Source: Scenedesmus sp. ARA3
Lineage: Eukaryota; Chlorophyta; Chlorophyceae; Sphaeropleales; Scenedesmaceae
NCBI GenBank assembly: GCA_004335835.1
Contig: RWJK01001354.1
Location: 1-64,000 of the forward strand
Direction: 5' to 3'
DNA length: 64,000 nucleotides
Part shown: piece after piece, positions 25,673-36,740 of the stretch
Numbering within the stretch: position 1 is the first letter of the stretch
Layout of the letters: each line of letters begins with the position of its first letter
Translations under genes and position numbers: made by a program
Notes under the pieces: model-generated
What the model saw: the letters and a program-made list of their open reading frames with translations, nothing else
Databases searched by the model: none
What the model was told of the DNA's origin: nothing

Positions 25673-26976
25673 CTGCAGGCACAAGCGCATGTGAGCCAGG
25701 TCAGGGTTTTTGAACATTTGAAATACGCAGGGGAAACCCCACCCAAATGTTAGCCAAGCGCTTCAACACGACCAAGGCAGTAGACTCGACTGATTAAGCA
25801 TCATAATGTGTTCAGCTGCTGCCTGGTGTGCTGGTGCCATCCTGTTTGCTGCTGCCATCAGGAGCAAGCTAGGGCTTCCCCCCAGGAAAGTTGACCTCCG
25901 TAACAACGGGCATTTACACTGCAATTGAGTGTGATTTTGGTGTGAATAATGGATTCTTTTCCACAAACACCGCGTGGACGTGATTGAAACGTTGTTGATC
26001 TTCCCAGCAGGATCCCGCGCTACTGTTGTTACCCGCTTGCCTGCAAGGAGACTCTCGACAGCAACGTAGCTCACGCAGCAGCTTTGGCTGTGACGTTGCT
26101 TGTTAAGTGTTTTGGGCAGTGGCTGGGGCCCACAGGGCCTGGACACGCTCCAGCCTTGCCTGGCGTGGCGCTGACAAGGCGTTTGCATCCTGCAACACAG
26201 GATCAAGCAACGTTAACGCACTTCAAATGCTTACAAGAGCGGCACGACAGCATGCATCGCCTGCATTTCGCTGCTGAGATCAGCACTTTGAGCCTTGACA
26301 AACTGCCTGAGCTCAAGACTGTCTTGAAGTCGTTTGCGCACCTTGTGCTGCTACCTAGAAGCGTTGTTACCCTCATGTTATGCTGTTGAGCCTGTTTAGC
26401 TGTTCAAAAAGCTTTCTTGCTGGAAGCTCTCACGCGCAGTGTGGGTGTTTGCTTGCACTGGCTCTAGCAGCGTACTTTTCTAGTGCAAGTCTAGTCAACG
26501 AATTGCGTCAAACAAAATAGGCATCCTAGGGCACGATGCCCCACATATTCCCATATCACATGCCGATGACCAAAAGTGACTACCACCACGGCAAGGGTTT
26601 CTCTGTGCATGTTTGCGATCGAATCAGCCTAATACTACGTTGCGTGCTCTCTTGAAGAGTCATACGAGACAGCAGCAGTAGCAACAACAGCAGTAGCAGC
26701 TGTAGCAGTAGCAACAGCAGCAGCAGCGACAGCAGCAGCGGAACGCCAGACATAAACTGCACAATGCACTGTCCCAAGCAAATCTCCAATGCTAACACTG
26801 CTCACATAGGCTCTGCTGCTATCATCAGGTGAACTGCAGCATGCAGTGCTCATGGCCTTTGTTGCATTGGCCAGCAACCAGGACCTTAGATGGCTGAATC
26901 TCAGCTACATCGTCATACTACAGCCGGCTGTACAAGCGATGGCGAATGATACTTAACCCGTCCTGTTGACATGCAG
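25673..26976. other. Divergent region between the Ycf45-type and TrpF genes
   Basis: Should hold the 5' ends and promoters of both genes. A minus-strand open frame starts with an ATG at about 26188 (MQTPCQRHARQGWSV), basic and Ser/Thr/Cys-containing like a transit peptide. A plus-strand open frame at about 26084-26389 reads SLDKLPELKTVLKSFAHL, but I cannot link it to either gene. A CAG-rich tract lies at about 26668-26740. No firm exon. Confidence 0.4.
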
Positions 26977-28161
26977 GCCCCGGGTTCGTAGCCGCACAGG
27001 AGTATGCTGTACCGCCAGCCAGCAGCAAGTGCTTGTGAAGGCAAGTGCTGCGCTGCCAAAAGCACACCAGCAGTAGTTGACTATCACATGCATACAAGAG
27101 CAATGCACATTGTGTCTGGCAGCAGCTTTGTTATTGGTGTGCAGTTGCAATGCACGGTCTGTGGTGTACAGTCTGAAGCATGGTTGGGTGGTGCTCCGGC
27201 TGCTGCTGCTGCTGCTCCTGCTCCTGCTGCAGGTCTGTGGTGTCACCACCGCGGAGGATGCACAATATGCAGCTCAGCAAGGAGCCAATCTCATAGGTGG
27301 GGTGCTTATAGAGCCTCTTCAAACATTACCCCAAAGGGTGTGCAGTGGTGCCAGCAACTGTGGCAGTTGGCAATTGCATCTCCATTCTTTGGTACCCCAT
27401 TTCATTGCTTACAACCCGCCGCATTTCTCCGCCAACCTGCGCCCACCCTGCTGCCCCAAACCACCCCCAGGCATGATCATGTGGCCCAAGGCCAAGCGCG
27501 CTGTCAGCGACGACACAGCAGCAGCCATCGCAGCAGCAGCCAAGCAGCACGGCGCACAGGCTGTGGGTGTGTTTGTGGATGAGGATGCAGCCACCATCAG
27601 CAGGCGCTGCAGGGCTGCGGGCATACCCATCGCGCAGCTGCATGGAGATGCCAGCAGGGCAGCCGTCAACCAGGTGCCTGCAGACCTGCAGGTGAGCCCG
27701 CAGCGGCATCAAGCAGCCAATTGGGCCATGTAATGTTGCATGACCACACTGCTGCAGAAGAGCTGTACCATGCAGTTTTGTGGCGATAACAGCAGCAGTG
27801 GCAGCAGTGCAGAAAAGGCAAGCGCCGCACCTGCAGCTGCAGCGTTGTAATCGACTTACGCCGGCGCTGCAGCTGCTGCAGTAGCAGCACAGATCGCACA
27901 CACTACCCCGGTCGCGCAGCTTCTGCTGCAACTGCTGCAACGGCTGCGGTGCTGCCCGCCTTTGACGCATGTGCTACAAGCACTGTTTCAGCCACAGCGG
28001 CGCTCTTCACCTGTGCTCTTTTCACTGCTTTGCACTGCAGGTGGTGTATGTGCTGCAAGCCAACGACGCGGGCCAGATTGTGACGCCGCTGCCGGGCGCT
28101 GGCGCTGGCCAGCAGCTGCAGCGCAGCATAGAGTGGCTGCTGGTGGACGGCATGACGGTGC

Positions 28162-28209
<48 letters not shown>

Positions 28210-29081
28210 GCAGCGGCAGCGGCAGCATTGAAACATGGGCGAACCCTGCGTCCAGCGTTCAAGTGCAGCTGTTCTCCTGGCGCAGCAGCAGCGCCAGCAG
28301 CAGCATACACCAGTGGCAGCAGGTAGCAACACCAAGCAGCACAACATGCTGTACTAATGCGGCAGCCTGTCACAGCATGACCCACGTGCAGCAGCCTCCT
28401 GGGGGACGGCATGACGGTGCGCAGCAGCAGCGCCAGCAGCAGCATAAAGACATGCGTGAACCTTGCTTCCAGCTTTGCAGTGCAGCTGTGCTTCTGGCGC
28501 AGCAGCAGCGCTAGCAGCAGCATGCACCACTGGCAGCAGATGGCACCACACAGCAGCACACCACACTGTGTTGAGGCAGCACAGGCTGTTACAGCATGGG
28601 CCAACCTGTGGCAGCCCGCTGCTCAGCAAAGCAGCTGTGTGTGCCTGCCTGCACAGACGGCAGACAGGCACGCCTGTCTACTGCTAGTTCAATCAGCAGC
28701 ATGCAGCTATGCACATTCAGCAGACAGGCACGCCTGCTTACCTCTTGTCCAAACAGCAGCATGCAGCTGTATGCATCGGCAGCGGCTCACTGCATGTTGT
28801 GTGTGTCTTGCCTGTCTCGTTCTGTTCTGTGCCTGCAGGGTGGCTCAGGCAAGAGCTTTGACTGGAGCAACTTGCAGGTGCCGGCTGGCCTGGCCGGCAA
28901 AGGCTGGCTGCTGGCTGGCGGCCTCAACCCGGGCAATGTGTCGCAGGCAGTCGCAACAGCACATCCCACTGCAGTGGACGTGTCCAGCGGCGTGTGTGGG
29001 CCAGATGGGCTGGCAAAGGACCACAGCAAAGTGGCTGCATTCATAGCTGGCGCCAAGCAAGCAGCGGCTGCGGCGCAGTGA
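26977..29081 (+). CDS. TRPF: Phosphoribosylanthranilate isomerase (tryptophan synthesis), 5' end incomplete
   Basis: Catalyses the Amadori rearrangement of N-(5-phosphoribosyl)anthranilate to CdRP, the third step of tryptophan synthesis from chorismate, a plastid pathway in algae and plants. Exons 26977-27040, 27233-27296, 27471-27691, 28041-28157 and 28839-29081 keep phase and read as TrpF. The joined start is VLVK then VCGVTTAEDA, which contains the catalytic Cys. Then come AVGVFVDEDAATISRRC, PIAQLHGDAS, WLLVDGMT with the catalytic Asp, GGSGKSFDWSNL, LAGGLNPGNVSQA, and the phosphate-binding end AVDVSSGVCGPDGLAKDHSK before TGA. The first listed exon ends in a GC donor (GCAAGT) rather than GT; it was chosen because it supplies the expected VLVK before the Cys. 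An upstream exon with the ATG and transit peptide is still missing. The fourth intron holds a CAG tract and duplicated exon edge. Confidence 0.92.
28145..28560. repeat. Duplicated TrpF exon 3' edge with flanking intron
   Basis: Bases 28145-28171, the end of the exon at 28157 with its GTGCGC donor, recur perfectly at 28404-28430. Homology continues into the intron: 28279 onward matches 28496 onward. The offset falls from 259 to 217 bases across the CAG tract, so the tract differs by 42 bases between copies. Shorter repeats around GACAGGCACGCCTG lie at about 28660-28740. Confidence 0.9.
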
Positions 29082-30657
29082 CAACAGCAGCGAGCAGCGC
29101 TGTCTGTACTGCAAGGTGTGGGGTGGCATGTGCACATGAGAGGAGCAGCAGCAGCCGTGCTGCATGTGAAAGCTGCAGTAGTAGCCGTGCGATGCTGCAG
29201 CTTGCATGCAGCTGGCTATCGCAGTGGCTGCAGGCTGGAGTGACGCTGTAGCTGCCATGCGATCTCAGCTCGTGATGACCTGCATTAGAACTTTGCGGCA
29301 TTGGCAAACACTCTCAGGTGCCTGTATGAGGACGAATGTTGCCCGAAGATGTGCTGTGGGCACAGCAGGCAATGTGCTGCTGCCACAGCGGCCAATGCTC
29401 TTGAGTGGCCTTCCTGGCTGTGTGCCCTTGCTAGATGCCAGTGTTACGCTGGTCAATGCAGAAGGCACCTTCTTGTTTGGGCAGTACCCTGAATGTGGAG
29501 TTTGAGCAGTACCTGAATCTCGCTGCATGTATGTCAGCCGTGTTGTGCACTTCCGGCTCAGCCGGATGCATCATATGGGCCATATGGATTGTCTTACAAC
29601 TGGCGTGATGTTTGTGTGCTGAGAAGCGGCGTGATGGCAGTGTGGGGATGGTCCCTGGCAGCAGCTGCTGCAGCATTTGTCAGGGAGCACCAACCCAGCA
29701 TGGCGTACTTGATGGCGGCATCCATATCTGCTTGATGAACAGGTCACGGCCAATTGCATCGTAGGGCATAACCAAACTTCGCTTTCTCAGTGGCAATCAC
29801 GTGCCAAAACGGTTTTCACAGCCGCTGTCATCAGTGACTGATTACTACAGCTAGAGCCAGCAATGTGGTGCCCCGTATCGTCGGTGCAGCGGTTATCACC
29901 TGGTTGGCATCATTCCAATCCAATCAAAATTTATCATCAGATGTACATCGACCTCAATCCCCCGTCTGTGGCAAACTGGCGCAGTGGAATATTTGCTGCT
30001 ACCCCGCACTTCCTGGTCAATGGACAATAGGCGAAGGAGTACCGGGTACAGCTGTTCATACTGGTAAGTACAATACGAGTAAAGTTCTATTATTTTTGAT
30101 TGCAGCAAATGCAGCACGACTGACACAACTTGGCTGTGATAATCCTGCCTGCCATCAAAATATGCTGCCTTGATACCCGTACTCAGCACATCAAATAACT
30201 GAAAGTAGAAAACTTTTCAAGGGGTCTTAGATGCCTTTGCGGTCGAATTTTCGGAAGTTGCGTAAACGGATGGTTCTACTTTGTTACCCAGCAAGCGCTT
30301 TGATAACTTGATAGGTCCCTTGCCTGCTATCACGCGTGCTATCCACTCTCAGCAACCGTGCAGTTTAAAGCCATCCTTTTGTCCCTCAGCTTGTATAATT
30401 GCTCTATAGACTGGACCATACGGTAGGCAAGCAAGTAGATACCGCAGTGGTGGCCAACAAGTTCTGCTGTAAAGTCACTCATCAAACTCTTTTGCGGGTT
30501 TTGCAGGGAAAGAGTAGCGCTGCGCTTCCCCCGCAACACGTGCCACCCACCACGCCGTGGACCGGGAACTCTCCCTGACGCGGCTTGCCTGGGCAAGTTC
30601 AGGCTACACCAACACGTGTACCATCCTCAAATAACACTAACAGAGTTCGTCTCTCGA
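29082..30657. other. Intergenic region, no gene found
   Basis: Less GC-rich than average, especially about 29840-30260. One plus-strand stretch at about 29930-30030 reads MYIDLNPPSVANW and ATPHFLVNG, but it has no usable borders. No other coding signal. Confidence 0.4.
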
Positions 30658-30903
30658 ATGAGTCGGCAGCTGCAGCAGCAGGCGGCAATTCAACAGCAGG
30701 TGCAGCATGGCCGCGACATGCTGTGCGACTGGCTGGATGGAATCCTCGACGGTGACGACGACGTAGTCTCATGTGACGTCAGCATAGACTTTATGCAAGA
30801 TGTCCTGCTGGGAGCAGACTGCGGCAGTGGCCGTTCCAGCAGCACTGCAGTACAACACCAGGCTATTGCTGGGACGCATGCGGGTGCTGCGCAGCACCTA
30901 CAG

Positions 30904-30935
<32 letters not shown>

Positions 30936-31085
30936 TGCCTGCAGCAACAGTCGCCGCACTACAGAGCAGATCTCACCACTGCTACTTCCGCCTGTGGGCA
31001 GCGCAGGCACACCAGCAGATATTTTTGAGGCGTTCGATGCCTTCGTGGAGTTACAACTTGCGCGCGGCGGCTGCCAGCTCAGCAC

Positions 31086-31120
<35 letters not shown>

Positions 31121-31832
31121 TCGCCTACACCAGCGGCAATGCCGTTGCTGATGAGCTGCTGCGGCTTGACAGCCTGGGCTCCTGGAATAGCAACAGCAGC
31201 AGCAGCAGCAGCATGTTCATGTCCAACACACGTGGCGATGCAGCAGCAGGCGCAGCATATGCTACGCCCCCGCTCACTGCTGCACAGCCACAGCAACAGA
31301 GCAGCGAGTTGGTCCGGCAGGCGCATACGCAGATGGAACAGCAGGAGCTGTTTGATCAGCTTTGTGAAGGGCTGCTGGCTCCTTGGCTTGAGCAGGAGCC
31401 TCTGCTGGGCCCGCAGCCTGGGGCTGACTACGCTGCAGCTGCTGCTGACTACGCTGCAGCAGCTGCTGCAGCTGCTGCTGCTGCTGCTGCTGCCACTCCT
31501 GCTGCTGTAACACCTGCGCCTGCAAGTGCCACTGCCACGCCAAGCTGCAGCTCAACCAGCACTTGCAGCAACGGCGGCTGCCCTGCCTGTGGCGGGGCAT
31601 GCAGTGCTGGCTGCAGCAGCGCACTCAACATGCTGCGCAGCACTCCTGTCGCTCCACACCAACAGATGCTGCCGGCAGAGCAGTACAGCCGCGTGGTGCA
31701 GCAGTGGCAGGACACTGTGCAGCTGCACTCCCAGCAGCTCATGCAGCAGTGGCAGCAGCAGCAGAGGCAGCAGCACCTGGAGCAACACCATCGGCTAGCT
31801 CTGCAGGAGCAGCTGCACAGGCAGCAGGCCTT

Positions 31833-31864
<32 letters not shown>

Positions 31865-32693
31865 TGCAGCGCCAGGGCAGCGGCCAGCTCGTTGGGCAGG
31901 CCAAGGGTCAGTTGCAGCGCCAGGGCAGCAGCGCCGTACCGCTGCGCGGCAGCAGCCAGGGTGGCAGCCAGCTGCAGCGGCAGGGCAGCGGCCAGGCCGG
32001 CAGCCAGGTGTTTGCGCGGCGCCGCGCCTTCAACCCCCTGACACCCAACAAGCTGCTGAAGATCAAGGCGCAGAGCAAGGTGGGGGCTGCTGCTGCGTGC
32101 TTGCTGCTGTCGGTTGCATGCGCATGATGGGGCAGCTTGCTCTTGTTTGGCGGTGCAGTGCTGGTGGTGTGATCAAACTAGCTGAATGCTGGTAGCATTG
32201 CAATGGCCAAGAGATGCAAGCAGGCAACATAGCAACGGTCGAGGTGGTTACTAGACGTGATGTGCACTGTACAGTCAGCTGCACGATGCCTCTGTGCCGA
32301 CAGCCGCTTGCTGAATGAGCCAGTGACAGTTCACACACCTGCGCTTACCAGAAGCAGCAGCAGGCCAGGCTGCATTGCCTCTTGCTAAACAACACAGCTG
32401 CTTGAAAACCTGCTATATAACGTCTTTTTTGCATCGCCCGTGCCTGCTGCTTCTCGCAGGTGAACCGTGCCATCCTGGCACTCAAGGTGCAGGAGCAGCA
32501 GCTGATTGCTGTCCAGAAGCAGGGCTGGACTTGCAGCGGCAGGCGCGCACAAACAGCCGCACCCGCTAAACAGCTGCAGCACAACAGGCTGCGACTGCAG
32601 GGCCCAAACTCAAACCACGGCAGCTTGCTGCAGGGTGCGGCAACACCTAGGCCTGCTGGCCTGCTGCAGCTGCAGCAGCAGTACGGCCAGTGA
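30658..32693 (+). CDS. Glutamine-rich low-complexity protein, unknown function
   Basis: Two exons, 30658-32079 and 32460-32693, keep phase and give 551 residues from an ATG (MSRQLQQQ) to TGA. The N-terminus has an acidic patch (LDGILDGDDDVVS). The middle is Ser, Ala and Gln runs from CAG tracts at about 30903-30934, 31088-31120 and 31828-31862. Next comes a Cys-rich patch (CPACGGACSAGC) and a Gln-rich, probably coiled segment. Four LQRQGS-type repeats follow at residues about 405-445, resembling basophilic kinase sites (inference). The end is basic, RRRAFNPLTPNKLLKIKA then VNRAILALKVQEQQL across the splice. This layout resembles transcriptional or RNA-binding cofactors, but I recognise no domain. 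Confidence 0.6.
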
Positions 32694-32812
32694 CCTCCTG
32701 TCAATGCAGCGGGAAGGAGCGGCCACTGCTAAGAGAAGTAGTGTTTGAATTAAACCAGGTGGAATGACGGCCTCAGCAGCATTGCTGGAGTGAGTGCGAC
32801 ATGGGCGCATGC

Positions 32813-32817
32813 TGTAA
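32813..32817 (+). terminator. Possible TGTAA poly(A) signal of the Gln-rich gene
   Basis: TGTAA lies 120 bases past the stop codon at 32693, a typical distance for green algae. Motif match only. Confidence 0.4.
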
Positions 32818-34971
32818 ATGTGCGTGGTGGTGTGTGCTATGGATTTAACAAACATGGTGAGGCATGGCTGCTGCCTTGCATTCCGGACGAGCAGCATGGC
32901 TTGTGGATAGGAATGCCTTGCAGGATGGTTGATGCCTCTGATGCAGCGCCGTTGCTCGTGTGATGTCGTCACAGCAGCTGCTGCTGGAGCATGCTTTCCG
33001 CAGGACTGGGCTGTTGACAAATTTGCGCTGCGAGCGTTTCGCCAGTGCCAGGGCCGCTGAAATGGCTGTAGAGAGTGATGGCGACGGCAGCAATGCGCTG
33101 CGCGTGGCTACTATGGTTGCAGCTGGCTTGCATTGTAGCCGCTTAACTTGCATCAGGCATCGCAGTATGCATTCCTTTGCACGCTTGTGTTCTTGTTGCA
33201 TGCTTGGGAGGTTTTTTGATGAACAGAGAACCACCTGCTGTGTGATGCTGCTTATGTGTGGGGATGGTGCAGCCGGTATCTGCTGCACGTCAGGCATGCT
33301 GGTGGCTGATGCTGCTGCGCTGGGCGCTGCAGTTGCAGCGCTGCGCACGCACAAGTGCTGGCATACTGGCAGCTGTGAGTAAGCGTTCGCTCATGCATTC
33401 TTTCTATGAACTGCAGGCTGTATTAATATTCTAGCCTTGGCTGAATACTATAAGTAAGGGCGGCATCTCTTTCATCCTGCATATGCAGCTGTTGCAGGCA
33501 ACTGAGCTTGCCTGCCGGCTGGGTGCATACAGTATGCAGCAGCCATTGCTGCGTGCTAGAATTGGCAACATTGCTGTTGTGCAGCAGGACTGCCAGAGAA
33601 CTCTGCTGGGGCGATAGGTACTGTTCCTGCTGCTGGCACAGCAGGGTCACTGGCAGGGGCTGGCGCTGGCACTGCGGGCAATCACTCTGGCTGGTCAGCC
33701 AATGGTGGCACTGTAGGGCGGGTCGGAGCCTTGAGGGTGGTCATTGGCTAGTGATCAGTTGTGATCAGCTTTCTGTGGCACACATTTGGGCCATACACCC
33801 ACACGCTCATTTAAGAGGAAGCTGTGTGCATGTGTGTATGCTTTTGGTGTGCTTGGCACACAAACACTGTCCATGCATGCATAGCTGCTCTGACTGGTTC
33901 GCTGCTGCTGCAGGGAGTGCTTGATACGTGCACATATGTTGCGCAGCTACCAGCCATGCCATGCATGCTGCACGCAGGACAGCACGGTGGTGATTGTTCC
34001 TCTTCTATATCTGTATGTACTTTTGTGTCTGCCCTTTTATCAAGCAGGTCATCACAACAGTAAGCTGCTTTTACGGCCCTGTGTGGTGTGTGAGCGTGTG
34101 CACCGGCCTGCTGCTTGTAGCACTACGACATCCCATTTACATTCCTTTGTTTACTTGGCAGCATTTTTTGGCCCCTGTTGTATGTGAAGCGCTGAGCGTG
34201 CATCTATGCTGCAAGGCAACACTCGGCTGCAAATGACACATCGGTCTGTACATGCGGGGCTCCCACCCTGCTTGTAAGCAGCACAGTGGCCACATGGTCT
34301 GGTGTGTGCAATCTACCAGTGACTGCTGCCTTGCAGCCGTGATGATGTTGCGTTTGCGGATGGCATTAGGCCGCAGCACGCGGCGCGCTCAATGCTTTGT
34401 ATGCCCGTTGGGCCAGGGACGGCTTGTGCAGCAAGCAGGGGATGGTTGTGGACAGCTGTTTGTTCAATGTTGCTCATATGCCTTCATTTGTTTTTTCATT
34501 TCTTTGTTCAGCGTGACACAGTCTGCTGAACACACACAGCGTGCAGTGTGTGTACATGTGTGCCTTGCTAACTTCTTTCTGCAGTGATGACAGTGGCTTC
34601 GAGTCACCGGCCCGCTTCTGGCAGCAAGCATGTGCATGGAGAAGGCGTGGTGCTGGTGCATTGCTGGCAGCAGACACCTTGCACTTTTTGCCAGCTGGCT
34701 GCCCCTCATGTGGTACAGCTGTTGCAAATGTCTTTTGCTTTGTTACATAGATGGAAAAACTACCGGCACACATGCATAGCGTGCCGACGTGTCTGCCGGC
34801 CTAGCCAATGGCAGCGCCCACTAGGCGCTTTGTACATGCGTAGAAGTTGGGGATGGCACAGCAACAGAGCAGTGAGGATTGGCTGGCGCTCTGGCTGACA
34901 GAGCTCGTTAGTAGAGCCACTACTGTCTGCTGTAAGGCAGCAGATGATGCTATGGCTAGCTGGGTAACGTA

Positions 34972-35091
<120 letters not shown>

Positions 35092-35522
35092 CAAGGCAGC
35101 AGCACTTCTGCCGGGTAATGCATGACAGTCAAATGAACTCAATGTAGGTGTTGATGATAAGCCGGCTCCTTGATGCAAGCTGCCAGAGTCCTCATAGGCA
35201 CGCTCAGCAAGCAGCTGAGTTATCGAGAGAGGCCGTCACTGTGGGCTAATCGCTGTGTGACGGAGTATGCCTGTCCTGGCCGAGCATGGGTCAGCAGCTG
35301 GGCTCTCCTGCAGCCAACCCTGCATGGCGCGCCCACCAGCAGCCCCGCGGCTAGCTGCGCTGAGGCTTGCAGGAACTCTCTCATCATAACAGCCAGCTGC
35401 AAAGTAAATCAAACAGCAACGCGCCCACCCTGCGCACAGCACAGCATCGCGCCCCATACCCCTGCTGCTGTTCCTACGACGCCGCGTGCTACTGCTATGC
35501 TCTTGCAATGTTGCTCTTGCAG

Positions 35523-36571
35523 GAGGTGGCGGTCGCAAGTTGGGGCAAGGGCAAGACTCTCACCAGCAGCGCAGCAACAGCAGTGCCAGATGCAGGCGGG
35601 CCGCTGGCTGTTGCTGTCGGCAGCCGCGCCCACTTGGAAAAGGCAGCGCTCGCGCAGCGCAGCAAGCTGCGCAACTTCCTCATGCACGGCTTCCATTTCC
35701 TGGTCACGTTTGTGGCCGGGCACGCCGTGGCGGACACGCAGTGCGGCTTCAAGATGTTCACGCGGCGCGCGGCCGCGGTGCTGTACACCAACCAGCGGCT
35801 GCAGCGCTGGTGCTTTGATGTGGAGCTGCTGTTCCTGGCGCAGCGCCTGGGCGTGCCTGTGAAGGAGGTGCAGGTGCGCCTGGCAAGCCCTGTGTCATGT
35901 TGGTTTACTAGTGGTTTGTTTCTGTCCTGTTGGGTTTCCTATCCTGTTGCGTGCAAATCAGGATATGTGCGGTGCTAATGGCTGGAGGCTTGCAGCTTGC
36001 CATGTATGGAGGGAAGGCGGTGCCTCCGGTGCTGCAGGTGTGCATTGCTGCAAGGTCTGCTGCTGTCGGCGCTGCAGGTGTTGCTCTTGTTGTCCTGCAC
36101 GCAACAGCTGCTGCTGCTGCGGCTGAGCCAGATCGCGCCTCACTTCAGCCTGCTCTGCTGCATTGCACGCCGGGTCATTGCCGCCTCTGCAGGTACAGTG
36201 GATGGAGATGCATTGTTGCTAGATCTTCTGCTGCTGCTGCTGCTCACCAAACCACGCCTCACTGCCTCCTGCCCCGCTCCATTGCCGCCTCCGCAGGTGC
36301 AGCGGGTGGAGATGCATTGTTGCTAGGTCTGCTGCTGCTGCTGCTCACCAGACCACGCCTCACTTCCCCCTGCCCCGCTTTATTTGCCCCTCCGCAGGTG
36401 CAGTGGGTGGAGATGCCTGGCAGCAAGATCCGCTTCACCAGCATCCTGCACATGGCCTTTGAGCTGGTCAGCCTCAAGCTGGCCTACCAGTGGCTGGGGC
36501 TGTGGCGCGTGGCGGAGGAGACGGCAGCACACGGCCGCATCAATGCGCCTGGCAGGGCCAAGGCCAGCTAG
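35523..36571 (+). CDS. ALG5: Dolichyl-phosphate beta-glucosyltransferase ALG5, C-terminal half
   Basis: ALG5 transfers glucose from UDP-glucose to dolichyl phosphate at the ER membrane, making the donor for the last steps of N-glycan precursor assembly. Two exons, 35523-35873 and 36398-36571, keep phase. The protein reads AVGSRAHLEKAALAQRS, LRNFLMHGFHFLVTF, VADTQCGFKMFTRRAA, RWCFDVELLFLAQRLGVPV and EVQVQWVEMPGSK, the conserved ALG5 C-terminal half, ending in a helix-rich segment and TAG. About 175 residues are visible, roughly half the family length. The N-terminal glycosyltransferase core is not recognisable upstream. Either its exons lie in short pieces I missed, or this is a 5'-truncated copy. 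The intron carries three copies of the second exon's start, and the 3' end is itself duplicated. Confidence 0.88.
36187..36416. repeat. Three tandem copies of the ALG5 last-exon acceptor
   Basis: The acceptor and first 19 bases of the exon starting at 36398 (segment 36392-36416) recur at 36291-36315 and 36187-36211. Units are 101-104 bases and include CTG tracts and a CTCACCA-CCACGCCTCACT block. All three keep a CAG acceptor. The offsets (101 and 205 bases) are not multiples of three. Confidence 0.95.
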
Positions 36572-36740
36572 CTGTTTGACGAGCTTGGCGGGAGGCAGGG
36601 CGCTGTGGTTTGGGCCTCGGAGCGGGGGATGCCCTCCCAGTGACTCTGCAGCAACAGCAGCAGCAGCAGCACATGGCCGCTTCAATGCGCCTGGCAGGGC
36701 CAAGGCGAGCTAGCCAGCTATAGCTGTTTGATGAGCTTGG
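36525..36740. repeat. Duplicated 3' end of ALG5
   Basis: The last 46 coding bases and stop (36525-36570) recur at 36667-36712, 142 bases away, with three mismatches. The homology extends into the 3' flank (GTTTGACGAGCTTGG against GTTTGATGAGCTTGG). The copy would encode HGRFNAPGRAKAS plus a stop. Confidence 0.93.

Noticed and set aside
35170..35862. Plus-strand 230-residue open frame over ALG5
   Set aside because: Wrong frame; the ALG5 frame carries the conserved DTQCGFK and FDVELL motifs.
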